This document shows, piece by piece, positions 28,645-35,860 of a stretch of 64,000 bases of DNA. Position 1 is the stretch's first letter; every line of letters starts with the position of its first letter. Source of the DNA: CAIOZA01 sp964464375. Lineage in GTDB: Bacteria > Bacteroidota > Ignavibacteria > Kapaibacteriales > UBA2268. Made by a program: the position numbers and the translations under genes. The stretch is from the NCBI GenBank assembly GCA_964464375.1, contig CAYXFU010000010.1, positions 1 to 64,000 of the forward strand, given 5' to 3'. A model generated the notes under the pieces. That model was not told the origin of the DNA and searched no databases. It saw only the letters and a program-made list of their open reading frames with translations.

Positions 28645-29603
28645 AAAACTTGTTTATTTTTTTAGGAATATTTATTTTTTCAATAGTTATAACAAAAGCT
28701 CAAAATCCATATTCTCAATTTGGATGCAAAGCAGGAGTTTTGCAAACTGAGCAAGAGAAGAGCGGAGAATATGATTTTGTAGCTATTGCAAACGATACAA
28801 ATTCTGAAATTCAAATATTACATTTTAACCTTGTAAATATGGAATATATAGCTTTTAATGCAAAGGGAGAAATGATCAAATCAGGCAAAATAGTGATAGA
28901 GATACCCAAAAGATGGATGAGTATTGACCCTTTATCATCAGAATTTCCTGATAAGAGTCCATATAACTTTGTATCAAATAATCCTATAAACAGGATTGAT
29001 CCTAACGGTTTGGCTGATTTTTATAATGAGGGTGGAGAATTAGTGAAGCATACTGAAGATGATGATAATTCTATATTTGTAACAAAATCAGAAATTGATG
29101 AAAATACAGATTTCAAAGTATTAAAAGGAGATAAAAATAATACAATATTAGTAGCTCCATATGAAGAGAGACAGGCATTCGATAGATTTATGCGAAGTGA
29201 AGCAAATAGACTACGTGGGACATCAGATGAAACTGGAGCAACATTCAGTAAAGACGGTAAATTTAAAGAAGGTGGAAAGGATTATGTCGTTAGAAATGCT
29301 GAAAATCGTCCACAATTTGATGTAAGGCAAATGGTTATTGACCATGGAGGATCAGAAGTCATGACTGATTTTCATACTCACAACAAAGATGGAAATCCTT
29401 CAACATCTTCTTCATTAAATGAAGGTAGTGATTTAAATGGTGCCCATGCTTTAAATGTTGAATTTCAGGTTACACAGCATGCAACTTTCAAATTACAAGG
29501 ATTAACAAATTTAAACGCTCCAATGCCAACTATTAATTTTTACAATTCATCAGGTGTCATATTAAAAATAAAATATGATGTCTTTATTAATTTAGGAAAA
29601 TAA
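28641..29603 (+). CDS. Short secreted Rhs-tip effector with JAB/DUF4329-like C-terminal domain
   Basis: This 320-residue protein has its own signal peptide (KNLFIFLGIFIFSIVITKA) and a ~100-residue segment ending in the Rhs core motif (RWMSIDPLSSEFPDKSPY...NPINRIDPNG). A C-terminal domain of about 195 residues follows. It contains an acidic strand (DETGATFSK), HTH in VMTDFHTHNKDG and a downstream PSTSSSL...GSD, which fits the E...HxH...S..D metal-site order of JAB/MPN-type (DUF4329-like) toxins. The whole long Rhs repeat shell is absent, so this is a stand-alone 'tip' module. The shared segment is identical in DNA to that of 30771-31865. It is coupled to neighbours on both sides; the following LRR gene is the likely immunity partner. 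Confidence 0.75.
   Translation: MKNLFIFLGIFIFSIVITKAQNPYSQFGCKAGVLQTEQEKSGEYDFVAIANDTNSEIQILHFNLVNMEYIAFNAKGEMIKSGKIVIEIPKRWMSIDPLSSEFPDKSPYNFVSNNPINRIDPNGLADFYNEGGELVKHTEDDDNSIFVTKSEIDENTDFKVLKGDKNNTILVAPYEERQAFDRFMRSEANRLRGTSDETGATFSKDGKFKEGGKDYVVRNAENRPQFDVRQMVIDHGGSEVMTDFHTHNKDGNPSTSSSLNEGSDLNGAHALNVEFQVTQHATFKLQGLTNLNAPMPTINFYNSSGVILKIKYDVFINLGK
28701..29003 (+). repeat. 303-bp identical Rhs-core repeat, copy 1
   Basis: Base by base this matches 30831-31133 at a constant offset of 2,130 bp; I found no mismatch. Identity begins just after the signal-peptide codons and stops right after the codons for INRIDP, where the two proteins diverge into different C-terminal domains. Confidence 0.93.
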
Positions 29604-29607
29604 CAAA

Positions 29608-30774
29608 ATGTTAAAATTATTTCTGATTATTATTTTATTATTCTCAATAAATTATATTGGATTTAATAAAGATGAGGTACAAAGACATCACAATGGTTGG
29701 AGCTTATATAATTATATATACAACGACATACAAAAAGCTATTAAATATCCCGATTCAGTAATTTGCTTGGTTTTAAATAATTATTATGCTGGTACAATAT
29801 CTGACAGTATTGGCTTATTAAAAAATCTGGAAGAAGTTTCCTTCAGCAATTTGGAAATTGTTGAGTTTCCTGAATCATTTTTTGGTTTACAAAAAATAGT
29901 TGAATTACGATTATTTAATTGCAGGCACCTTGATTATAAACTTTTTTTTAAAAACCTTAAGAAAATACTTCATTTAAAAACACTAAAAATTGGTGACGCT
30001 AATTTAAAGGATTTTCCAGCAGGAATTGTTGAATTAGAAAGTTTGGAAATTTTAGAATTAGACAATTGTAGTATCAGATATATTCCTGAAAGTATTAATA
30101 AATTAACAAATCTTGAACATTTGACTTTGTCCAATAATAAGATTAATTTCATTCCTAATTTCTTAAATTTACAAAATTTAACAGGATTAGGGTTATCATC
30201 AAATAATATTATTCTCCTTCCTGATTCATTGAATGGTTTGCCTAATTTAAAAGTTATAGATTTAGATGAGAATAATTTTACAAATTTAGATGCTATCATA
30301 AGAATGTTATCAAAAAATAAAAAAATAACTGGTTTAGGAGTAGGCTGGAATAATTTGAGTCAGATTCCTAATTCAATTTCACAATTAGAAAATCTTGAAT
30401 CTTTAAGTCTTGACAATAATCATATTGTTGAATTACCTGATTCAATAATAAATCTAAATAAATTAAAAGAAATTTCACTTGCCAATAATGAATTTTCTCA
30501 CTTTCCTAATCAATTATTGAAAATTGGCAGTTTAGAAGGAATTGTTTTGGAAAACAATAAAATTACTAATCTTCCTGATTCAATTTCACTTCTTACAAAT
30601 TTGGGATATATTAATTTAACTTCCAATCCGATAAGGAGTTTACCAAATTCCATGTCAGATTTAAAGAAGCTTTATTTAATTTGGATAGATAATACAAATG
30701 TTGATACAAATGACATTGATTATATCAAAAATAGAATTTCCAAAATTAGCATCTGGAATAAAAGAAAAAAATGA
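29608..30774 (+). CDS. Exported leucine-rich-repeat protein, candidate immunity protein
   Basis: The 388-residue protein has an N-terminal hydrophobic signal (LKLFLIIILLFSINYIGF) and about eleven LRR units of the type 'LxxLxxLxLxxNxIxxLPxSI' (LPDSLNGLPNLKVIDLDENNF, ...NLESLSLDNNHI, ...LPDSISLLTNLGYINLTSNP). LRR solenoids bind proteins. The gene lies 4 nt after the JAB-like effector gene and overlaps the next effector by ATGA, the place expected for an immunity gene. An exported immunity protein would imply that the effector acts in the periplasm. The immunity role is inferred from position only; an adhesin-like role is the alternative. Confidence 0.8.
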   Translation: MLKLFLIIILLFSINYIGFNKDEVQRHHNGWSLYNYIYNDIQKAIKYPDSVICLVLNNYYAGTISDSIGLLKNLEEVSFSNLEIVEFPESFFGLQKIVELRLFNCRHLDYKLFFKNLKKILHLKTLKIGDANLKDFPAGIVELESLEILELDNCSIRYIPESINKLTNLEHLTLSNNKINFIPNFLNLQNLTGLGLSSNNIILLPDSLNGLPNLKVIDLDENNFTNLDAIIRMLSKNKKITGLGVGWNNLSQIPNSISQLENLESLSLDNNHIVELPDSIINLNKLKEISLANNEFSHFPNQLLKIGSLEGIVLENNKITNLPDSISLLTNLGYINLTSNPIRSLPNSMSDLKKLYLIWIDNTNVDTNDIDYIKNRISKISIWNKRKK

Positions 30775-31865
30775 AAAACTTGATTATTTTCTTAACAATT
30801 TTTATTGTGTCAATAACAATATCAAGTGCACAAAATCCATATTCTCAATTTGGATGCAAAGCAGGAGTTTTGCAAACTGAGCAAGAGAAGAGCGGAGAAT
30901 ATGATTTTGTAGCTATTGCAAACGATACAAATTCTGAAATTCAAATATTACATTTTAACCTTGTAAATATGGAATATATAGCTTTTAATGCAAAGGGAGA
31001 AATGATCAAATCAGGCAAAATAGTGATAGAGATACCCAAAAGATGGATGAGTATTGACCCTTTATCATCAGAATTTCCTGATAAGAGTCCATATAACTTT
31101 GTATCAAATAATCCTATAAACAGGATTGATCCTGATGGTAAGGCAGATTATTATAAATCAGACGGGCAATGGGCCGGAAATGATCTTGTTAATGATAATA
31201 GAACAATGCTGACAGATGGGGTATTACAGGGGCCTACTCCTGCAGGTCAAAATGATTCTTGGAGATTTAAAGGAGCACAGGATTTACACATTGGACATGA
31301 CATATTTTTAGGTTTTGCAGCAGCAATAAATCAAGAGACTGGTGGCGGAGCTTCTAAAGATGAAGCCCTAGCAATAGGTAATACTTTAATGAATATTGCT
31401 AATCAAGGGCCCGGTTCATTAAAGACATTAGATGATTTAGTTATGTATGATAATTCTGTTGTGCAAGGTGCAACATTAAAAAATTATCAAAATTTCCTTC
31501 GAAAATCTATTTCTCAACGAAATAAAAAATATGCAATTACTTCAGCATTAAATGCTATTGGATTTGATAGAAGGCTGACAGGATTTCAAGATTATTCTGG
31601 TGGTGCTGATGCATGGGATGGAAAAGATTTAGTAAAAAGTAATCTAGCTAATTCTCACAGAAAATACAAATGGACTAATAGTTCAATGTCAATTTTACAA
31701 AAATATTCTCAAATGTATGGCTCTGGTGTTGATGTCACCAAATTTACATATACTGATGTGAAACCAACTGCAAGTGCACTTAAAATAGTTGGTGAAACAG
31801 TATTTGAGGATATATTAACTCCTTTAGGTGGAAGAAAGCAGGACTTCACTAGATTTTTTAAATAA
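30771..31865 (+). CDS. Short secreted Rhs-tip effector, candidate cell-wall hydrolase domain
   Basis: The 364-residue protein has a signal peptide (KNLIIFLTIFIVSITISSA), the same Rhs-core segment as 28641-29603 (303 identical bp), and then a different C-terminal domain of about 245 residues. In that domain, FAAAINQETGGGASKDEALAIG and a later DYSGGADAWDGKDL match, from memory, a family of phage and secretion-system effectors of the 'E...eEm.aIA..l' plus 'DYSnGAyfWDG' type that resembles SleB/lysozyme-like cell-wall hydrolases. Glu in NQETGG is the likely catalytic residue. The export signal fits a periplasmic target. The gene overlaps the LRR gene (ATGA) and precedes a candidate immunity gene by 17 bp. 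Confidence 0.75.
   Translation: MKNLIIFLTIFIVSITISSAQNPYSQFGCKAGVLQTEQEKSGEYDFVAIANDTNSEIQILHFNLVNMEYIAFNAKGEMIKSGKIVIEIPKRWMSIDPLSSEFPDKSPYNFVSNNPINRIDPDGKADYYKSDGQWAGNDLVNDNRTMLTDGVLQGPTPAGQNDSWRFKGAQDLHIGHDIFLGFAAAINQETGGGASKDEALAIGNTLMNIANQGPGSLKTLDDLVMYDNSVVQGATLKNYQNFLRKSISQRNKKYAITSALNAIGFDRRLTGFQDYSGGADAWDGKDLVKSNLANSHRKYKWTNSSMSILQKYSQMYGSGVDVTKFTYTDVKPTASALKIVGETVFEDILTPLGGRKQDFTRFFK
30831..31133 (+). repeat. 303-bp identical Rhs-core repeat, copy 2
   Basis: This is the second copy of the segment at 28701-29003, identical by eye at all positions including synonymous ones. Both flanks differ between copies, which points to recent recombination or gene conversion limited to this segment. 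Confidence 0.93.
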
Positions 31866-31882
31866 GTTATCGATGTGACACT

Positions 31883-32464
31883 ATGATCAAATATTTATTA
31901 GTATTTGTTGTATTGTTGTTTATGAATTTCGGAACAGGATTTAGTGAAAACGATAAATTCTGGAAGGAACGAACTTCAATATTCAAAGGTTGGAGACTTG
32001 ATACATTATCAAAATTAAAAAGTATTTCTCTTGATTCATTTAGTTTATCTAAAAAAGCATTTATTCTTTTTCCTAAAAATGAATTCAAGTTACGAGAAGG
32101 TGAATTGAATTATGGGTGTGAAAAGCTTGAAGTAATCTATGATGATGTTGACTCTGAATATATTAAATTCATATATTATTACTCTGAAGAAATAAATATC
32201 GATAGGATTGATTTACAGAAAGGTCTAATAAAGTCACTTTTAGATGAAATAAGAGAAAAAGACAGTTTGCCTTCAAGTAATTTTAATATCAGTTTTGAAG
32301 TACATTTATTCTTTTACCCTTCGCCTATGGAAGGATGGAATTATGACTATGTTCATGAAATAAAAAATTTGAAAATCATTGTTCCTAGTGAATTTATTAT
32401 TGAATATGATGAACTTAGAGGTAATATACATGGAAAACAAACATATAAAATATTTAAAAATTAA
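31883..32464 (+). CDS. Exported hypothetical protein, candidate immunity protein
   Basis: The 193-residue product has a signal peptide (IKYLLVFVVLLFMNFGTGFS) and a small alpha/beta domain rich in charged residues, with no motif I recognise. It starts 17 bp after the second short Rhs-tip effector gene and is the last gene of this chain. A periplasmic location would suit protection against a cell-wall hydrolase. Immunity function is inference from gene order; the coding call itself is firm. Confidence 0.7.
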   Translation: MIKYLLVFVVLLFMNFGTGFSENDKFWKERTSIFKGWRLDTLSKLKSISLDSFSLSKKAFILFPKNEFKLREGELNYGCEKLEVIYDDVDSEYIKFIYYYSEEINIDRIDLQKGLIKSLLDEIREKDSLPSSNFNISFEVHLFFYPSPMEGWNYDYVHEIKNLKIIVPSEFIIEYDELRGNIHGKQTYKIFKN

Positions 32465-32810
32465 TTTCAGTAAAGTTTATCATCAGAATCTACTTAAGTA
32501 ATTATCTAAAATGCTTAAAATAAGACTATTCCATCTTAAAATACTATTCAGTAAAGTAAAATATTACATTTTTTTTACTTTTCATAAAGAGCAATAACTA
32601 GAGTGGTCGTATCATTTAACATAAGACTGAATAGTGTTAAAAGAAAAATGATTTTCCCTCTTTACGAAAAAAGAATTTATGATTTTCCGCCATTTCTGAC
32701 GAATGAATATAATCCAATAACCCTTGTCTATTTTACCCAAATAAGTAACGAATAGAGTAGGGTGGAGTTCACCACACCAAACTCGATATTCGTTTTATAC
32801 AGAGTTCATA
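32465..32810. other. Intergenic region without recognised genes
   Basis: These 346 AT-rich bases lie between the convergent toxin-effector chain (plus strand) and the defence island (minus strand). I see no convincing coding frame, RNA gene or strong terminator in them. Confidence 0.5.
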
Positions 32811-33131
32811 TTATTGTTTGAACATAAACTGAATTAACAAGAAAAATTCAATGGAGTTGAATTCTGAACGAAATTTTAATACTCTATGTAGTATAATGTG
32901 TATTCCGCACAAAGGATACCAGGTCTTGTAATTACTTTCTTTTGGTAAGAGATTATCAATATATTCGAAATCTTCAAAGTCCAGAACATCACCATATTCT
33001 CGAAGAATTTTAGAAATAAATTTGACTGCCAATACTGATGCCTTTTCATAAATTTTTCGGAATAATTGATAGTCTTTGTCACTCAATGAAGAATCTTCAA
33101 TAAATTTTCCGTTTTTGAATATTGGTGCCAT
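32811..33131 (-). CDS. Hypothetical protein (106 aa)
   Basis: The 106-residue product (MAPIFKNGKFIEDSSLSDKDYQLFRKIYEKASVLAVKF...) reads like a soluble helical protein at its N-terminal two thirds; the C-terminal part is more hydrophobic. No family is recognised. It is the last gene of the minus-strand defence island, 133 bp beyond the DUF4238 gene, so membership in that operon is uncertain. Confidence 0.5.
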   Translation of the reverse strand: MAPIFKNGKFIEDSSLSDKDYQLFRKIYEKASVLAVKFISKILREYGDVLDFEDFEYIDNLLPKESNYKTWYPLCGIHIILHRVLKFRSEFNSIEFFLLIQFMFKQ

Positions 33132-33264
33132 GATTGATAAGATTTTTTTTATTTATATTTAGGACTCTGCAATATTATATAGTTGAATTATAGTAGAAAA
33201 ATTAGAAGGAAATATTCTGGATCGAGTAATTGTCAAATTTGAAACTGGCACAGGTAATTGAAAA

Positions 33265-34170
33265 TTATCTATGGATTATCGGATTTTGGATGATTTCGGC
33301 TATCTTGTCATGATTGTATGGAGAGAAGATGTAGTTTGTTGCTGAAATAATTGTTCTTCGGTTTAATTCCCAAATATATTTCTCATTTGGATATGTGAAA
33401 TGACCTAAAACATTGTTTTGCCATGATGCAAGGAAGCAAATCCCTTTTGATAAAGGAAAAGTGAGTTCAATACTAATATCTGCTAGCCCATATCCGATTG
33501 GTGAATTTGAGTTTTTGTAAGGATCAACACAGCTTATAGGATTATCAGAGGTCAAAAAGTAAGCATTGGAAGGTGTATGGATATAACCCCATCCCATATT
33601 TAGAATAATTTCAACTAAATACATAGCTATTTGTAAAAAATCTTTTAGTGAATCTTCCAGAGAAAATTCAAGATCATAGTCTCCTTTTAAGCAAAAGTTC
33701 CTAAACTCTTCAGGATTGATTGTTATTCTTTCTTTTTCAGTGATTTTACTAATGATAGCATAAAAAGTTTCAGAATAAGATGCACTAATTTGCATCGTTC
33801 TTTTCCTAATACTAGCTTTTGAATCACTTAGCCATTTCCTGAATGTTGGTACCCTTGTTAATTGAATTGCTATGAAAAAAGCAAAGTCACCTTTTTCGTT
33901 ATCAGTTAGTGTTTCTTTGTTTGAAATTTTATCTATTACACTTGAAGCTTTACCTTCAATTATTCCTAATAATTCTTCTAATGAGTCTGTATCCCTGCTT
34001 CCGTCTTCTTTTGTAAAAGCATAATAGTAATTACGAGTGGCTGCATCAAATACTGAAACAGATACCGGTTTACTGCCAATCTTATCATAGCTCCAAATCT
34101 GACCCGGTTTATCTGGTTGAGCAAAACCACTCAAATAGAATCGTGGTACATAGTGATGCTTCTTTTTCAT
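33265..34170 (-). CDS. DUF4238 family protein
   Basis: The 301-residue protein begins MKKKHHYVPRFYLSGFAQPD, the hallmark of DUF4238, followed by QIWSYDK and a later LEELLGIIEGKASSVIDKI and FFIAIQLTRVPTFR, also typical of the family. SNAYFLTSDNPISCVDP and FPLSKGICFLASW match its C-terminal half. DUF4238 proteins have no established biochemical role but are recurrent near restriction-modification and other defence genes. Here the start immediately follows the stop of the DUF6414-like gene (0-nt gap), so the two are co-translated. The family call is strong; the function is unknown. Confidence 0.85.
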   Translation of the reverse strand: MKKKHHYVPRFYLSGFAQPDKPGQIWSYDKIGSKPVSVSVFDAATRNYYYAFTKEDGSRDTDSLEELLGIIEGKASSVIDKISNKETLTDNEKGDFAFFIAIQLTRVPTFRKWLSDSKASIRKRTMQISASYSETFYAIISKITEKERITINPEEFRNFCLKGDYDLEFSLEDSLKDFLQIAMYLVEIILNMGWGYIHTPSNAYFLTSDNPISCVDPYKNSNSPIGYGLADISIELTFPLSKGICFLASWQNNVLGHFTYPNEKYIWELNRRTIISATNYIFSPYNHDKIAEIIQNPIIHR

Positions 34171-35154
34171 TTAAATAAATATTCCAATTGGAGCTATTAA
34201 TAACGAATCTTCTGTTATTTTTGATTTCATTTCAGGAAGCATAAGATTTTCGTTATTCATGGATTTTACAATATCTCCAAATTGGGTTTGAGGTAAGTAA
34301 CTAAATGGTGAGTCTTTCATTAAATCATAAGGATTTTGTTCGGTAATTTTTGATATTACTTTCCCTAAAACTTTCCAAGTTCCGTAATGAATATCCTCAA
34401 TTGTTTCATTCCTTGCATAATCTTTATAAATTTTACAAATAAGGGACATTTCGGAACATTTGAAAATAAGGTTATGCAGTGAAAATTTCTCAGGAAAAAG
34501 AGAATTTATTGATTCTTTAATTAAATTAATTAATGATAAATTATCTTCAATTTCTGATATTTTCAATTCAATATTACGCTTATAGATATGTTTATTTTCT
34601 AAAGTAATCTTCTGTTTATCATCAATTTCAAAATTGTTATTTTTTCTAACATCATTTACAATATTCAATAAATTTTGTTGCTGTCTAATTTGAATCTTAA
34701 AGAAAGGCTCTACAATTGGTAACAGTTGGTTGAAAGTATTACGCATAATATAAGACGGCTCAGGTGATGCAATACCATCAAATTCTACAATATCACCGAT
34801 TTTAATGTCAACAATCTGTTTAAAATCAGTCAGATTAATAATTCGTTCTGATTCTTTCAAAATATTACGTAGTCTATTAAAAAGCCATGACTGAGGATAT
34901 TTAACATTTGTCTTATAATTTGATTCAAGTTTTGTAGATATTTCATTAGATATTTCGCCGTCAATGCCTGCTTTAAAAATACCTAAAACACCGGATATGC
35001 CTGCATGAAGTTTACCTTTCTTGGCTTTCTTCTCAGAACCAAGATTTTTAGTTTCGACTTCTGTTGATTCGATAATGCCATTATCAATTGATGCCAAGAA
35101 CGAAGTCATCATTGGTACATCGAGATATATCGGGTAAATTAGTTCATTTTCCAT
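34171..35154 (-). CDS. DUF6414-like protein of the defence island
   Basis: The 327-residue protein begins MENELIYPIYLDVPMMTSFLASIDNGI, reminiscent of DUF6414 (from memory, with its 'iPvYlD...' start and 'lLAs.ddG' motif). The Gly/Lys-rich stretch that follows (SEKKAKKGKLHAGISG), the FNRLRNILKESERI segment and the short strand GDIVEFDGIA also fit. No catalytic motif is visible, and there is no signal peptide or membrane segment. Its start overlaps the end of rloB by 11 nt and its stop abuts the DUF4238 gene, so it is part of one transcription unit with them. The name is moderate confidence; the function is unknown. Confidence 0.65.
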   Translation of the reverse strand: MENELIYPIYLDVPMMTSFLASIDNGIIESTEVETKNLGSEKKAKKGKLHAGISGVLGIFKAGIDGEISNEISTKLESNYKTNVKYPQSWLFNRLRNILKESERIINLTDFKQIVDIKIGDIVEFDGIASPEPSYIMRNTFNQLLPIVEPFFKIQIRQQQNLLNIVNDVRKNNNFEIDDKQKITLENKHIYKRNIELKISEIEDNLSLINLIKESINSLFPEKFSLHNLIFKCSEMSLICKIYKDYARNETIEDIHYGTWKVLGKVISKITEQNPYDLMKDSPFSYLPQTQFGDIVKSMNNENLMLPEMKSKITEDSLLIAPIGIFI

Positions 35155-35698
35155 CTTTACCCTTTAATATTTTATCAAGTTTATTATTAATAAAATCATC
35201 AAAATCCCTCTTGCCTGCAAACTCTATCATACTCTTTAATAATTGATATACTTTTGTTCTTTTTTCAGATGGATAGAAATGTGTAGGACTATCATCTAAA
35301 CGCTCACCTCGCTCAATTGCACTTTCAACATTTTTAATGAATTTGATACAATTATAACCACCACTATCAAAATCCGAAATTTTAGTTTTAAATTCCTTGC
35401 AGGTAGTAGCTCCAGATTCATCAATTTTATCATTCATATGCAAGAACAACCAAACCTCAAAGCAAGGATTACTAATTGCAATATGCCAATTTCTTTGATA
35501 ATCGCAATGTTCTGATAATTCTTGTATCAAATCATAATCCCAATCATCAACATCTATAACCAACCATAGTTCATCTTCATCGATAATTCCAGAACTTTCA
35601 ACATATTTCACAGCTCTATCAAGTACCCTCCTTGGAGATGAATTTTTTGAGTATTCTGGATGAAAACTGATACAGCGTTCAGGAAAACACGCAAGGTT
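35144..35698 (-). CDS. rloB: RloB-like Toprim-type protein, C-terminal part (cut by assembly gap)
   Basis: Frame: the reading frame ending at 35144 stays open back to the gap at 35699, so the GTG at 35611 is internal and the coding part in the contig begins at the gap. It reads ...SPRRVLDRAVKYVESS, then LWLVIDVDDWDYDLIQEL, with the D-x-D of a Toprim fold, then WHIAISNPCFEVWLFLHM and YPSEKRTKVYQLL. This is the RloB/AbiLii pattern. With the N-terminal part at 35732-35860 it makes one gene interrupted by ten Ns. Role: effector (probably nuclease) partner of the adjacent AAA ATPase in phage defence, as in AbiL/RloAB and PARIS-like systems. The last 11 nt overlap the DUF6414-like gene. Confidence 0.85.
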   Translation of the reverse strand, partial: NLACFPERCISFHPEYSKNSSPRRVLDRAVKYVESSGIIDEDELWLVIDVDDWDYDLIQELSEHCDYQRNWHIAISNPCFEVWLFLHMNDKIDESGATTCKEFKTKISDFDSGGYNCIKFIKNVESAIERGERLDDSPTHFYPSEKRTKVYQLLKSMIEFAGKRDFDDFINNKLDKILKGKDGK

Positions 35699-35708
35699 NN
35701 NNNNNNNN
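35699..35708. other. Assembly gap (10 N)
   Basis: Ten unknown bases join two contigs inside rloB. The real gap length is unknown. CCAAGGAG next to the gap on one side and CTCCTTGG 63 nt beyond it on the other are inverted copies, so the join itself deserves checking. Confidence 0.95.
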
Positions 35709-35731
35709 CCAAGGAGCAGTAAATGAATGAA

Positions 35732-35860
35732 TTAAAAGAAATAGTGTTGAAAAATACTGAAATACTGTGGTTCACGTTTACTCCCCTCACAAGCTATTGC
35801 GAATAATTTATAATCTCTTAAAAGAGCTGCATCCCTTTTGTAACCTCTATTTTTAAACAT
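35732..35860 (-). CDS. rloB: RloB-like protein, N-terminal part
   Basis: Read on the minus strand, the ATG at 35860 overlaps the last 8 nt of the ATPase gene. It encodes 42 residues, with RNRGYK-like basic start (MFKNRGYKRDAALLRDYKL) and then FAIACEGSKREPQYFSIF. The glutamate in CEGSKREPQYF is the Toprim-type 'EG..TE..YF' signature of RloB. A TAA follows 23 bases before the gap. It may be a low-quality contig end or a real truncation. Too short to be seen as a gene by length alone, it is identified by motif and by the overlapping start. Confidence 0.75.
   Translation of the reverse strand: MFKNRGYKRDAALLRDYKLFAIACEGSKREPQYFSIFQHYFF

Noticed and set aside
35608..35790. 60-codon minus-strand frame running through the N gap
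   Set aside because: It is the wrong frame relative to both halves of rloB and crosses unknown bases.
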